From Larus michahellis (lineage: Eukaryota > Chordata > Aves > Charadriiformes > Laridae), in contig NC_133913.1 of the NCBI RefSeq assembly GCF_964199755.1, forward strand, positions 7,108,201-7,172,200: a DNA stretch of 64,000 bases, read 5' to 3'. The translations under genes were made by a program, and so were the position numbers. Below are positions 23,430-35,800 of the stretch, piece by piece. Position 1 is the first letter of the stretch, and each line of letters starts with the position of its first letter. Under the pieces are notes generated by a model that worked only from the letters and a program-made list of their open reading frames with translations, was not told the origin of the DNA and ran no database searches.

Positions 23430-25261
23430 TCATTGCCGCAGCACCAGAGGCACCCTTTGCAGAGGTAACAATTTTTGCACACAGTCATCTTGAATGCAAA
23501 CCATCACAGCTAATAATATGGGCTGTGCTTTGGTTTCCTGCACTGTTGCCTTTTCATTTCCAGAGCTGTGCCATGCCCATTCCCAAATGAAAGCTTCTTG
23601 TTAGTGCTGGAAGGAAAGACTCCAGGATTTCTAGGGCAGGAATGCAGCAGTGTGGGCAGAAGAGTCAGCTCAAGTGCTGGAGTGGTCCAGGGCAGGAAAG
23701 ACACCTCAGCTTGGGTCACTCCGGTGGGGCTGTTTGAAGTGTTTTTCTCAGGAAGACAATTCAGCCATCCTCAGCTGGATGCGAATGGGCTCCCATGCAT
23801 GAGGAGTCTTTCCCCCCCTTCTCTGCTCCCTCCAGTGGTCACTTGTTGTTGCCTCCCCAGGTATGTGCGTTGTGTTGCTAGGTTTTGAACCTGTCCTGAC
23901 TACCATTGACCTCAGCAAAAAATTCTGGCTGCTTTGGAATGGTGCCCACTCCCTGGAGTCTGTGAGTACACAAACAATGGCATGGGCATGTCTGGGGCCT
24001 TGTGCTTCCACAGAAAGTTCTAACTCTGTAACAACCCCATCTGTCCTTGGCAGACTCCATGCTCGCTTGTGTCCCTACTTGTCTTCTTGTGTTATGTGCA
24101 CTTATGTGCAGCCGTGTTTCTGTGGATGAAAGTGGGAGCACAAATTTGTGGATGACTTGATGCTGTTGTGCATTAACGTGTGTGTGTGTGTATCCTTGTG
24201 CATTCCTCATCACAAGGGAATGTGCTGCTCATGGTGGGGACAGTCACAGGAGTGCCAAAGTGCAGCAGGTTCCCAAGGTCAGAAGGAGCCTTACCGCAGT
24301 GGAGTGGTGATGGCACCAGCCTGCTGAAGGTGTGTCCAGGGAAGAGGCACTGAAATGCAGCCCCTGCCTCCTGACACCTCCTTCTCCTGCCCCTGCAGAG
24401 CTCACGCTCCACTCCTGCCCATTTCAGGCCCCAACAAGGTTGGTTTCACTCCAACCTTGATCCTTAGTTGAATTCAATGTGACAATACTGAGAGTGCCTC
24501 AGCATGGCTGGCAGTCCCCACTCCTTGCCACTCCAGGCCGGGACACAGCTGCTCTCCCCAGTGCTAGAGAGTTCAAAGGATGGGGACTGCATTCTGGGCA
24601 AAGTGAAAGGCTGAGGAATTCTGCCCACCATGTGCTGGCCATCCCTGAGTGGATCTGCTTCCAAAACACTGTGTACTGTGTCTGGGATGGGACACAGCCC
24701 TCCCTCATGCCCAAGCCAATGCCAAAAGTACTTGTGCTCTTCACGGCCCTAGTGCTGTGCCAGGCAGGGGCCAAGACCTTTTCCCAAACAGGTCCTGAAT
24801 GAAAGAAACAGAGAGTCTGATATCACTGCGCTGTGAGTGGAAGAACAGACTCTGAGGATTTCACAGGAGAAGCCAAAGAACTGATGACAGCTTTGATGTT
24901 CATGCTCAGAATGTTCATGTCCCCTACTGGAATCTCTCAGACTGAGCACCCAGCAACTGTCCCTGGGAGGGAAGGGACATTGGATCCAAGGCCACACTGC
25001 CCCAAAGCCCACTGCTGTCCTGCAGGGGTTTCCAGAGACACCCTCATTCAAACAAGGGCTATGCACAGTACAGAAAGTTCCTGAGCCCATATCCCTGCCT
25101 GAAGGTTTGTCTGCCTGGACTCACATCCAGCTTGGAGATAAGGCAGCTGAGGGCTCCTCCACTTCCCTGTAGTGACCCCATAGAGATGAGTGCCAGGGAG
25201 CTCTTCCAGGAGAGCTCAGCCAGGGCTGGTTTCCCTCTCCATGGAGGTGCTTCCCAGCTGA
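23430..25261. other. Keratin K3 / V-A2 intergenic block
   Basis: Homologous over most of its length to 37,460-39,586 and 49,950-51,560. Shared words include GCTAATAATATGGGCTGTGC near 23,511, CCTGCTG(A/G)AG(A/G)TGTGTCCAGG near 24,320, and AACAGGTCCTGAATGAAAG near 24,788. No protein signature. This is the shared upstream space of a keratin and a TRAV promoter. Confidence 0.7.
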
Positions 25262-25770
25262 GGAGCTGATAGCCAAGCTCATTGCTTTCTCAGGAGGTAA
25301 CAGTCACTGTGGAGAAGGGAAAGGCAGGACATGAATGTACATAGAGTTTAGCAAGACCTTTGACAGCCTCTCTCCTACTTCCTTCAGAGCCAAATTGGGG
25401 ATAAATGGGTTGGAGAATGATAAGGTGAGAAGAAAATTGACTGGAGTGTTATGCAGAAAGAATTGTGAGCAGTGGTGCAAAGCCCAGCTGGCAGTCAGGT
25501 ACTAGTGGGGTCTCTCAGGGATCAGCAGTAGGACCAACACTCTTTCTTGATTTCCTGAGCAACATGAGAGGTGGGAAGGAGAGCACTCCCACCAAGGCTT
25601 TGGGAAACACCAACAAGGGGGAAACAGGCACTACACTGAGCTGTGTATAGGTAAAGTGTTCTGAACAGATTGAGGAACCACTTGCTCAGAGGAGATGGAG
25701 AAGACAGGCCTTGCCTCTGGAAGTGCCTAATGACAGGAGTAGAGGCAATGGACATCAGCTGGAACTGCTG
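25262..25770 (+). mobile_element. CR1 LINE reverse-transcriptase remnant
   Basis: Decayed CR1 sequence (TTTAGCAAGACCTTTGACAG; GVSQGSAVGPTLFLDFLSN) matching the better-preserved 39,587-40,215. It runs directly into the GAGAG repeat. Confidence 0.75.
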
Positions 25771-25850
25771 GAGAGGAGAGGAGAGGAGAGGAGAGGAGAG
25801 GAGAGGAGAGGAGAGGAGAGGAGAGGAGAGGAGAGGAGAGGAGAGGAGAG
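25771..25850. repeat. (GAGAG)n microsatellite, ~16 units
   Basis: 80 bp of perfect GAGAG. V-A3 has only short GGAGAGGAGAGG stretches at the matching place (40,430-40,460), so the array has expanded here. The RRGEERRGEE open frames across it are artefacts. Confidence 0.95.
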
Positions 25851-25882
25851 GGCACATCCCGAGCAGAGAAGCGGGGGGCAGC

Positions 25883-27047
25883 ATGGCGCCGGGCTGGTGG
25901 GGCTGGCCGCGCTGCTGCTGGGTGCCTGGGGCTGGCGGCGGTGGATGGGGCCGGGGCTGTGCCCCGCGTGTTCCCCGGGGAGCTCAGCGTCAACTCTTCC
26001 CTCTCCTCCTTCAGCCTCTCTTTCCCGCTCCTGTCTCTCTGCCATGTTTTGTGCCCCTTCCCAACCCTCCAAGTCCCCTCTTCTCCCTCTTTCTTCACCG
26101 CCTCTATCAGTACGAGCCTCCTGGCACGTATGCCTAATTTTCACGTACCCTTTCCTTCCCCTGTGCATTCTGCAGTTCTTACTGCTCTCAATATAGCCCT
26201 CTCTCCTTACCTGTAACAACCTCTGCTCCCTCTCTGCCCTTTGTCCACCCACCCACCCATATTCTGATCCATCTCTCCATGTGTCTACCATCTCTTCCTA
26301 GTCCCCGAGACCCCTCTCCCATCTTTCCCTCTGCTTCCTTCATATCCATAACCACAAATTGACTTTTCTGCACTGTGTCATTATTCCATATATCCTCCGA
26401 TCCCCCTGTGCTTTCAGCATTTATTCTTCTTCTCAATTCAACCCTTCATCCTTCACTGTAACACATTCAACTCTCCTGTCTCCTCTTCTTCTCCCCACCC
26501 ATGCATCCACCCATCCATGCCTCCACCTGGCTTTCATTCGATCTCTGTATGCATCTATTACAGAGTCCCTTGCGGACTTGTCCCATTGCTCCACAAACCC
26601 ACACAAGGATCACTCTTGATGACCACATGGTCCCCATTTGTTCCAGTCCAGCTCTATCCACATGCCACTCTTTCTGACGATTTCTCTGGCATAAGAGCCA
26701 TCAGACCTGGGTGCTCTTTAGTGGTCTTTGGCCTTTTCATATCCTTTCTCTGTAGTGGCTGCGGGCAGAGCCCCGGTGCAGCAGGAGCCGTCGGCAGAGA
26801 CCAGCAAGGGCACCGCCATCAGCATCAACTGCTCACACCCCAACATTAAGGGAAACATGAACGTTCAGTGGTATCATCAGCTTCAAGACCAGGCACTGTG
26901 TCACATTGTGACAAGTGTCACCGGAGATAAACCAGTGCGGGACCTGCCGGAGCGGCTGTGGGTATCGGCAGACCGCCGCTCCAGCGCCCTGTGGCTCGCC
27001 CGGCCCCGGCGCGGGGACGCGGCCGTGTATTACTGCTTCCTGGGAGA
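25883..27047 (+). pseudogene. T-cell receptor V segment V-A2, leader start lost
   Basis: The V exon (26,756-27,047) is open: first Cys in SINCSHPN, Trp in VQWYHQL, an extra Cys in ALCHIV, and second Cys in AVYYCFLGD. The leader is defective. The hydrophobic core GLVGLAALLLG is present (to 25,921), but the only nearby ATG (25,883) gives 39 nt, phase 0, while the V exon needs phase 1. Against V-A3 the stretch holding the true ATG is missing. The donor is GTGCCT rather than GTGCGT or GTGTGT. It may still recombine but should not make a receptor chain unless an unseen start exists. The intron is 834 bp. Confidence 0.8.
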
Positions 27048-27086
27048 CACGGGGAGAGGAGCCGGGGCTGCGGCCGGGCAGGAACC
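27048..27086 (+). other. Recombination signal of V-A2 (23-bp spacer)
   Basis: CACGGGG (27,048-27,054), spacer identical to V-A1, nonamer GCAGGAACC (27,078-27,086). Confidence 0.75.
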
Positions 27087-27142
27087 GGCGCGGGCGGGGC
27101 CGGGCGTGTGTGTCGGGGCTGCAGGGACAGCCCCGGGCGGGC

Positions 27143-27158
27143 CCGCCACAGGGCGCTG
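27143..27158 (+). promoter_or_regulatory. Degraded CTCF-type motif of V-A2
   Basis: CCGCCACAGGGCGCTG, 56 bp after the nonamer as in V-A1/3/4. CA replaces GG within the core, so binding is likely weaker. Confidence 0.45.
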
Positions 27159-27348
27159 CCGCTCCCGGCCAGGAGCAGCGCCTTTCTGCTCCGCACAGGG
27201 CGGTGGGCAGCAGGAATCCTCCTGCCCACGGGCAGCCGCACAGCCCTCGCTCCTGCTGCACGGACTGCCCACTGCTGACATGGAACATACAGGGCCTCTT
27301 CTCGGCCTTTTGACTTTCCCCACGAGGATGCCGAGGGAATCCTGGGCA

Positions 27349-27785
27349 TAGAATCATAGAATCATAGAATCATAGAATCATAGGGTTGGAAGGGACCTCT
27401 GGAGATCATCTAGTCCAACCCCCCTGCCAGAGCAGGGTCACCTAGAGCAGGTTACACAGGAACATGTCCAGGCGGGTTTTGAATGTCTCCAGAGTTGGAG
27501 ACTCCACCACCTCTCTGGGCAGCCTGTTCCAGTGCTCTGTCACCCTCAGGGTAAAGAAGTTCCTCCTCATGTTTAGGTGGAACTTCCTATGTTCAAGTTT
27601 GTGCCCATTGCCTCTTGTCCTGTCCCCGGGCACCACTGAAAAGAGCCTGGCCCCATCCTCCTGACACCCACCCTTTAAGTATTTATAAGCGTTGATAAGG
27701 TCACCCCTCAGCCGTCTTTTTTCCAGACTGAAGAGACCCAAATCCCTCAGCCTTTCCTCATAAGAGAGGTGTTCCAGTCCCCCAG
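27349..27785 (-). mobile_element. CR1 LINE 3' end with octamer tail
   Basis: Minus-strand CR1 C-terminal frame ([32 protein letters not shown]) ending in four or more tail units (AATCATAG on plus, 27,349-27,383). It is well preserved and absent from the V-A1 and V-A4 flanks, so it inserted after those copies split from V-A2. Confidence 0.92.
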
Positions 27786-27865
27786 GAAAGCAGGTGCTTT
27801 CCTCTGCTCTGCAACCATGGGGACTCCAGGGCAGAGTTACCAATGCCAAACCTGCCTTAGAAAAG

Positions 27866-28655
27866 GACAACCAGAAAGGGTTTCACAGTTCATTCCCCTG
27901 TAAAAGCTCAGATATACAATGGAAAACTGAGTCCGCCAGCTACAGAATTTCACACTCCTGCCCAAATGTTCCTGCTAGCGTTACACAGTCATTGCATGGG
28001 GTCAAGAGTTGAAGCTCCCCAGCAGCAGGAGAAGGGCATGTCGAGGTCAGAGGCACCTTCAAACGCTCCCCACAGGGGCTCAGTGGTGAGACCACGAGCT
28101 TCTTTGACAGGATTCAGCACATTTGCAGTTGGTGCCCAGGAGACAGGGCAAACTGCTTGGCCTGGACACACTGAGCACAGCCTCAAGGCATGCCAGGTTC
28201 CTCCTGGAGGAGTGAGTCAGAACGGGATTTACTGAGTTGCCCTAAGGGGCTGGAGGGCTGAGGGGAGTGAGAGCTGGCAGGAGTCCTCTAGCCTCCAGCC
28301 AGTCCCCGGGGAACCCTGTGTGGCTCGAGCAGCTGACAGAGGTGGTCAAACCCATGGGCAGAGGCTTCTGAGTCACACAGGGAAAGATCAGCCCTGCTCT
28401 CTGTCCCAACTGGACTTGATAACTGTGTTCCCAGGGATCTCCTGGCAGGTGACAAACAAGGCAGAGCAACAGGCATGGCCAGGCCAGCACATGCATCTGA
28501 TACATGGTCACATGGGATTGGCCCCTCTTATTGCTGTCTCTGTCTTCCCGTGCTTGCTCCTGGCCAAATTGCCTTGATCCTTCCCTTTCCCTGTCTCTGC
28601 TGCTTCTCCGAAATATCCCATGTCTTCCACAAACTAGAAAAAAACTTTTCCACTT
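27866..28655. other. 3' flank of V-A2
   Basis: 27,866-28,440 is clearly homologous to 445-1,000 in the V-A1 flank. No gene. Confidence 0.65.
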
Positions 28656-29270
28656 CACAGAATCATAGAATGTGTTGGGTTGGAAGGGATCTTTGAAGGT
28701 CATCTAGTCCAACCCCCCTGCAGGAAGCGGGGACATCTTCAACTAGATCAGGTTGCTCAGAGCCTCATCAAGCCTGGCCTTGAATGTCTCCAGGGATGGG
28801 GCCTCCACCACTGCTCTGGGCAACCAGTTCCAGTGTCTCACCACCCTCATTGTAAAGAACTTCTTCCTCATGTCAAATCTAAACCTACCCTGCTCTAGCT
28901 TAAAACCATTGCCCTTTGTCCTATTGCTACATGCCCTTGCAAAGAGTCTCTCCCCAGCTTTCTTGTAGGCCCCCTTCAGGTACTGGAAGGCCGCTATAAG
29001 GTCTCCCCGGAGCCTTCTCTTCTCCAGGCTGAAAAACCCCAAATCTCTCAGCCTGTCTTCATAGGAGACGTGCTCCAGCCATCGGATCATCTTTGTGTCC
29101 CTCCTCTGGATCTGCTCCCACAGGTCCATGTCCTTCTTGTGCTGAGGGTTCCAGAGCTGGAAGTGGAATCCCATAAGGTGTTTGATCCCCCTGAAGGTGG
29201 AAACATCCCTGAGTTTATAAGATGATCCTCTCTTCTCACCCTTCTGGAGGGTGTCGTCTTCAGGCAAAGG
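28656..29270 (-). mobile_element. CR1 LINE 3' fragment
   Basis: Minus-strand CR1 with a continuous frame (28,743-29,267) holding [20 protein letters not shown] and FKARLDEALSNLI. The 3' end is at 28,656 (CAGAATCATAGAATGTG on plus). One of the least decayed CR1 pieces here. Confidence 0.92.
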
Positions 29271-31090
29271 GGCAGACCGTTATACCTGAAGGGATGGGCA
29301 GTAGATGTCTGTGAAGCAGAGGGCTGTGCTGGATGTCCTCCAGCCAGAGAGAGGTGTTTTGTCTGACTCTGGGTGGGATGGTTACAGCAGGTGCTGTTCC
29401 CAGAGACATTTCCCTTGAAGGGCTTCATCCATGGCCTAGGGAGAAGGGAGAGAATACTCCTGTGTCAAAAGAGACACAGATACTGTTCCTGGGTGTGTCT
29501 TGTCTGTTCCTGGTTCTACCTCTTTTCAGACACTACGGAGGAACAGAGACCACATGAGTGGCTACAAATGGGTCTTTCTTCAGGTGGTTGCAGGCCCCTG
29601 TCTCCGGCTGGGCACTGCATGGCAGGAGCAGGTCACCATGGACCCTGCTCCCATGCTGGGGCTGGTTGGGCTGGTTGTGACCTCCAGGAGGAGCAAAAAG
29701 CAGGAAAACAGCCTGCAGCCTCCTAGACTAGAACTGGCCTTCTTCAGCGTTCAAAAGAGAAGCTTAAGAGAGACCTGTTCCTAAGACGTGACTGGAGCAT
29801 GAAAAGCCAGATGGAGCCAGACACTTCTTGAGCACAGTGACAGAGCGAAAGGCAATGGACATGATCTGGAACAGGGGAAATTCCTACTGAAAATTTGGAA
29901 TTGTGGAGTTTTTTGATGATGAAGGCGCAGCATGGCTGTAGATAGATCCCACTAGGAATGGGTGTCTGCCTCCAGAGTCTTGACTAAAATACCATGAGCT
30001 GGAGATAGTACCAGAAGGTAAAAGGGGATAGAATGTGTGATGTTATGCCCCTTCAAATGCTGGGAACCCTGAGTTATGGAGCCTGAGGTGGAGATCGAGT
30101 TGGGACTTAGCGCATAGTGCAAATCCTGCCCATGCTGAGATTCATCTTAGGCATTGTCATCTCTGGAGTTTTCATGGCATTTCCTTAGAAATAAACCGCT
30201 CCCAATTTCTACTGTTCAGCAAAAGGGCATTTATATGAAAGCACAGTGCTTCACTCCTAGATCAAGACAAGGACGTGTTTGTGGCAGCGTTGCCAAGTTT
30301 GCCAAGTGATATATACAGCTCAGCACAGCACAGGTCTGGGCCTACTCAGGTCAGGTTAACTTAACGACAATGAGCGGTTGGTTCTCTCTGCCATGAGTGG
30401 TGCATGGGATCACTCTGGAGTTCCTGTGGCAAGGGGGTGGGAGTAGGGGTCCCCACCTGCAGTACCCCCACCCCTTCACATGCCCTTTCAGCTGTGGGTG
30501 CGGGGCTGCCCTATCCCCATCCCTCACAGTGCAGCACTCCAATGGGTGTCCCATGTGCTCCCTGGGAGCGGAGGTGACCCACTCATGCCTAGTTCTGTTC
30601 CCTCCTGGTCCCTTACACTTTACCCTAGTGTAGGAGTCTGTTGTCCTTGATATCTCTGGGTTTGTTGCATCTACACAGCAGTTCTGGAGCCAGGTTCCTT
30701 GCTCATACTGTGGGTTGTCCTACCAGAACTGGACACAGCCAGAAGCCCTGGGCTGCTGGATGGTTCCTGTCCTAACTGGGGAGGACTCCACTGTGAGCTC
30801 GCTGGAACAGAGCGAGTCCCTTTCCACCACTGGGACCCCCAGATTCCCCAGGAACTCTTCATGGGGAAATGCTGAGAATGCCACTGGCTGAGGGAGCCAC
30901 AGGTGTTGCTGTTGGAGGAGGGAGAAACCCAGAAGCAGCATTTGAAGCACAGGACGTACAGATCACTGCTCTTCCCCGCTTCTTCCTTTGCTCCCCCAAC
31001 AGCGTTGTTTCCAGCAGCTCTGTTATCTCGGGGCTGGGAGGGGGTTTTCTGACTCTCTCTCACTCCACAAACAGGTGGGTTGGTCTCAAC
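29271..31090. other. Region between CR1 and V-B3, no gene recognised
   Basis: No coding signature, array or structured repeat seen. The last ~200 bp are homologous to the V-B1 upstream region (TCTCGGGGCT word at 31,027, compare 6,768). Confidence 0.5.
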
Positions 31091-32327
31091 ATGCAAGTCA
31101 GATCTCTCATCCTCATGGCCTTCCTGGGGCAACTGCTGGGTAAGTCCTGGCTTTCTATAAATGCATCCTTCTTCTCCCAAGGCTTGCCAGGTTGATCAGG
31201 ATCATGCAGAGAACTACTCCTTAACTAGAGGAAAATGCTGGGAAATATTGACTCACATTTTTGGATTTCAACCTGTTCTCTCAAGATCCTCTTTCTTTTG
31301 GATATGAAAAGAAAGAAGAGAGATACCTGCTTTTCTCTCACCTTCATGCCTTTCTCTCTGACTTTCGCTCCTGATCTGCGTGCTGTCACCACAGGAGATC
31401 TCAGCTCTCATTTTTGCATGAGAGCACTCTCACATTTTCCCTTTCCAATGCAAATTGGCAGAACTTGTCAACACTGCCTGGAGGACATTTATGCTCTCAT
31501 CCCACTGGCATTACCAGGGCGTCCCATTATGCCTCCTGGCTGGCACATGCCTGACATGCCTTCCAGTTTTCTCCTGTCTGTTTACACAGCCAGGGATCTC
31601 TCTTTCTACCATTCATCTCAGCATTGCCGCTCATCAGGGAGCTAGGAACTCTTGGAGATGACAGGCATAGTGAAACAGGATGAATCTTTTTGCCATAGCT
31701 CCATAGATGCCTCAACATGCTGGAGTTGTGCTGGTCCCAGCACACAAAGGTTAGGAGTAACAGGCTGTTCCCTGGTTCTCTGGGCACTAGGAGCAGGGAG
31801 GAGGAACAGGACTTGGGAGGAGGAGCAGGGACACTGCACAGCTCTTCTCAAGCTCCACACTGGGCTCAGAGCTCCGAGCTGCTGCCCAAAACTCCTCTCC
31901 ACCTGGATGTCCCCAGAACTCAGGATTTTCCTACAGGACAAGGGAGAGGCAGCCTTCTCTGCCTGGGTCTTGCTTCCACTCCTGGTTTGTTTCCCAGAGC
32001 CCTTCCCTGCTGAGCTGCTGACCTTCGCTTTCTTCCAGGCACCATGGGCCAGGTCACTGTCACCCAGCAAGAAGCACAAGTCACAGTGAAGCAGGGAGAC
32101 AACTTTCAAATAACATGAACCTACCAGACTTCCAGCTATTACGGCTTGGTCTGGTACCAGCAGAGGAAAGGCCAAGGTCCCCAGCTGGTCTGTTACCAGG
32201 CAACTGCTGGCCGCAAGCCCAGTGGCCGTCTCACCACCGTGCTGAACACCATGGAGAAATACAGCCTCCTCCAGCTGGAGGAAGTCGGGCTCTTTGACAG
32301 TGCCTTGTACCTCTGTGCAGTGCGTGA
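31091..32327 (+). pseudogene. T-cell receptor V pseudogene V-B3
   Basis: The leader exon (31,091-31,139) is intact: MQVRSLILMAFLGQLL, donor GTAAGT. Intron 31,140-32,038. V exon 32,039-32,327 with [36 protein letters not shown] and [10 protein letters not shown]. The codon of the first conserved cysteine is TGA (32,116-32,118) where V-B1 has TGC, removing the disulfide and ending the frame. One lesion separates it from an intact form. It is the only V-B copy with a leader ATG. It lies next to the V-A2 unit and upstream of an OR relic and K4. Confidence 0.85.
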
Positions 32328-32366
32328 CACGCTGGTGCAGGGAGCTTCCTTGGCTGTGGAAGAGCC
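32328..32366 (+). other. Degenerate recombination signal of V-B3
   Basis: CACGCTG (32,328-32,334), 23-bp spacer, nonamer GGAAGAGCC (32,358-32,366; 5 of 9). Confidence 0.55.
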
Positions 32367-33529
32367 CAGGGGATGGAGGAGATGTGTCTGTGCAAGGCTG
32401 AGGATGAGGGAAGGGGCTGTCAGGTGTGCCCTTGCAGCGCTGCTTCCCCTGTACACGCAGGGGAAGTGCCCTCGGGGGTCCGTTCCACACATCAATTTAT
32501 GCAACCATGGCCTTAAATATTCCCATACCACACTACATGAAGGCACAGTCTTCTTATTGTCAATGCTTTGGACGTTCTGCTGTCTGATTAAACAGCACAC
32601 ACTTGAACCATTGCATTTATATATTAGCCATTTGTTTATCTTCACCGCTATTAATAACCGCAGGCACATCCATCCTCCACGACACCCACTGGGTTTGTCT
32701 TGTCTCAAGATGGAGACACCTTAAAGCTGGTTCCATTGTGGTATTTCCCTCTTGAACATTGGCCATGGCGGTTGATGTAAAGAGATGCTGTGCCTTTTCT
32801 TCTCCTAGGCAGATCCCAGCATGGGGCATCCATGGGTCTTCATTCCCCTGTTCTCGCTGGGGGCGTTAAACATTCTAGTGGGAGCTGCTCAGTTCCTCCT
32901 GCTCATCTGCTGTGATGAACTGGCACTTTTGGTAGCAAGTGTCCTGGATCTGCTCAGTCACAAATGAGTGCCTGAGCACTGCTCTCTTCCCCCAGAGGGA
33001 TTTTCTTTCCCTTTTGTCCCTGTGCATAGAGGTGGCTCCTCAAGGGAAACATCTCCATGAACAGTAGCTGCTGCAGAAGCTCCCCACACAGGGACAGGCA
33101 TTGTCCCTCACTCTGCTGGGTTGAGGAGGACACTCAGCACAGCCCTCTGCTTTACAGACAGTCCCTCTCCAAGCTTCACATAGTCACACGTGTGACCTCT
33201 AAATGCCTTTGCTAGCCAGGGTCCTGTCCCCTGGGCAAGCACATGGTCTACCCTAGTACAACAGCACAGTCCAGGGAAAGGCTGCATTGCTGTTGACAAC
33301 AGGAACATTGGGTGCCCCTGACGTGTAACTGTCATCATCCCCTTGGGAGCTGCAGGCTCCAGTCCCCGAGAGGGAGATGCCAGGCTACAGTGACTTGGGC
33401 CCACAGCAGGAGCCTTTAAGGTTTTACATTTCAGGTGCAATTGGGTAGGCTAGAGTGAGAAAGCAAGAGCAGGAAATAGGAATGAAGATGACCCCAGTCC
33501 GGGTCAGGCAGTGCGCACACCATGGGTTC
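32367..33529. other. Region between V-B3 and CR1, no gene recognised
   Basis: AT-richer stretch at 32,500-32,700, then ordinary sequence. No product recognised. Confidence 0.45.
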
Positions 33530-34080
33530 AGGTGCTCATGGATGACTTTCACCACCTCATTGTCTGCTGCAGGAGGAAAATGGCTGGGCACAAGCAAACC
33601 AGGACATGTGTGGGCTGTATGGAAGACACATTTTTGATGCAGGCAATCCATGAACACATTAGGACAGAGGCTCTCTGTGATCTGCTACTCACAAATGAGG
33701 AAGAACTGTTGGATGATGGAAAGTTCAAGATCAGCCTTGCCTGCAGTGACCAGGAGACTGTGGAATTTAAGCTCCTCAGAGAACTGACCAAGACAAACAA
33801 GACGACTACTGCAATGGACTTCAGAAGAGCGCATCTTGTAGTGGTAAGGAACCGACCGGCTTGGCACAATGCCCTGGGAAACTTCCCCAAGGCAGGGAGG
33901 TCCCAGAGGAGCTGGCTAACCTTCAAGGAGAGCCTCCTCAGAGCACAAGGATGGTCCTCTGCAAAATGGATTTAAAAGCACAGCTGGAGTGGAAAATTGC
34001 AAGAGATGTGAAGGGAATCAAGAAAGGTATTTCTGGGCCTATTGGCAGCAACAGGATGGCTAAGTAGATTTGGGCTCATT
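33530..34080 (+). mobile_element. CR1 LINE endonuclease-RT linker fragment
   Basis: Frame 33,511-33,975 carries LCDLLLTNEEELLDDGKFK and LACSDQETVEFKLLREL, the CR1 linker region (compare LLDLVLTNKEELxxDV and LGCSDHEMVEF). Confidence 0.85.
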
Positions 34081-34394
34081 ACTTGGTAAGGAAGTGGATC
34101 TGGAGACAAATGACATGTACTCGATGTCTCTTTCTCCTCAGCTTTTACTGGTATGGCTTCTTCTCAGGGCTACCATATCCCTCACCCTCCCCACAGACTC
34201 TATGGGAATGAAGCAGCACCCACAGTAGAAGAATAAGGAATTAAGGAGCTCGTACTACCATTTGGACATACACAAGTTCATGGGATCACTTGGGATGCAT
34301 CCAAGGGCATTCAAGGAGCTGACTGGACAGTATCTACCCAGACCCTGGAAGGAAGATGGAGACAATATTCTCAGGAACCTTCTCTAAATGCATG

Positions 34395-34560
34395 AAAGGC
34401 AAGAAGGGGATTGGGAGCAGCTGACATGGTTTTACTGAGGACAAATGATGCCTCACCAACCTCATTGCTTTCCATGAGGAGTTGACAGGCACTGTGGGAA
34501 CAGGAGGGGCACTGCCTGGGGTGTGCCGTGACTTTAGCAAGACCTTTGACATAGCCTCAT
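34395..34560 (+). mobile_element. CR1 LINE fragment (RT start)
   Basis: Reads through the CR1 RT entry (CTGGGGTGTGCCGTGACTTT, then AGCAAGACCTTTGACA). Homologous to 46,455-46,600, with the same CA-rich flank after it. Confidence 0.65.
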
Positions 34561-35281
34561 GGGTGCACACACATGTGCACCCATAGGCAGACGAAGCTAT
34601 GCACACTCACAGGCATGGACACGCACAAATATGTGTGCCGTTGGGGAATTTTTATTGTACCATTTGAGGCAAGTTAAACACTTGCCTATGCTTAGAGTTA
34701 AAAAAAAAAAAAAAAAAAAAAAACGAAAAAAAACCCCCCAACAAACGACCACCAAATGATCAATCTATTGGCCAGAGTCCTATCACCATAAGCAGTTCTA
34801 CAAGGAATCTGCAAAGATGAGTCAGAAGCCAATTCCTTATATACACTGGCAGAAGCACAGGTGCCAACTGTCATAAGTGATCTCCCTAAGGGTGCCGTGG
34901 GGGTGTGGGACCAGTCCCAGCTCTGTAAAGGGAATGGTGCCTCAGTGATCAGTATTCACAGGGCAGCAGAGTGTGGCACACCTGGGACAAGCCAGACTCC
35001 CCACAGGCTGCAAACACTGAGGCTGGAACACCTGAAATTATAATAACTGATCCCAGTAAGAAAGGCACTCTGCCTCTTCAAAGCATTCCTTAAAAATGTC
35101 ATTTGTTAGTGCCAGGACTAGAAAGAAAGAGATGATAATATAGGTAACCTTACATCCCTCGAGACGCTGGGAACACTGAGCAGATCCCATTCACAGAAGC
35201 GTTGCTCCATTTTGGTCCGTTGAGTTTTAGAGCATTTTCTTCAAAGGAAACAGTTCCATTCATCATTTCAACTGTCAAACG
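34561..35281. other. CA-rich block, poly(A) and unit flank
   Basis: 34,561-34,640 matches 46,601-46,690. A 25-bp poly(A) run is at 34,700-34,724, followed by CGA8C6. 34,860-35,100 matches 20,430-20,640. No gene. Confidence 0.6.
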
Positions 35282-35800
35282 CCACAACTCTGCCAGTTGT
35301 TTATTGCATGTGAAAAACTACGAGCAGCTTTCCCATCCTTGTTTCTTAGGGTGGAAACCAAGGGGTTGAGCAGGGGAGTAAGAATGATGCAAAGAAGAGC
35401 CACTGCTCTGCCTAGCGACCCTTTGGAGGGGGCTCCCATGTACGTGGAGACACACGTGCCATAGAAACTGGCCACAGCAGTGAAATGGGAAGCACGGGTT
35501 GAGTCAGCTCAGTGCCTGCCTTCTGCACAGCAGAGCCACAGGATGATTCTTGCTCTGCACCTGTAGAGAAGTGAGGATGAAGTGGAAGCAGCAGAGGGTC
35601 ACCTCACCAATACTGAATGTGATGACATCCTTGTTGGCAGAAGTGCCAGCACAAGCCATGTCCAGGAGGAGGGGTGGCAGATGACTGAACTGGTGCATGT
35701 GCCTGGGTGCACAGTAAACCAAGTGGGACGTGATCTTCTCATTCCCCTGCATGCTCTTTATGAGAGCAATTTGATCTCCCTCAGAAATACACCGTTTCAC
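35282..35800 (-). pseudogene. Olfactory receptor pseudogene upstream of K4
   Basis: Minus-strand pieces give the odorant-receptor second half. HLPPLLLDMACAGTSANKDV and ITFSIGEVTLCCFHFILTSL come from loop 2/TM5, and TPLLNPLVSTLRNKDGKAA from the TM7 NPxxY-type end (35,290-35,370). The Pro-Ile-Ile-Tyr of the usual motif reads PLVS. TM1-TM4 are deleted against the K3 relic, and frames differ. Dead. Confidence 0.75.

Noticed and set aside
25670-26291. Arg/Glu-rich and Ser/Leu-rich open frames up to 178 codons
   Set aside because: They read the (GAGAG)n microsatellite in different frames.
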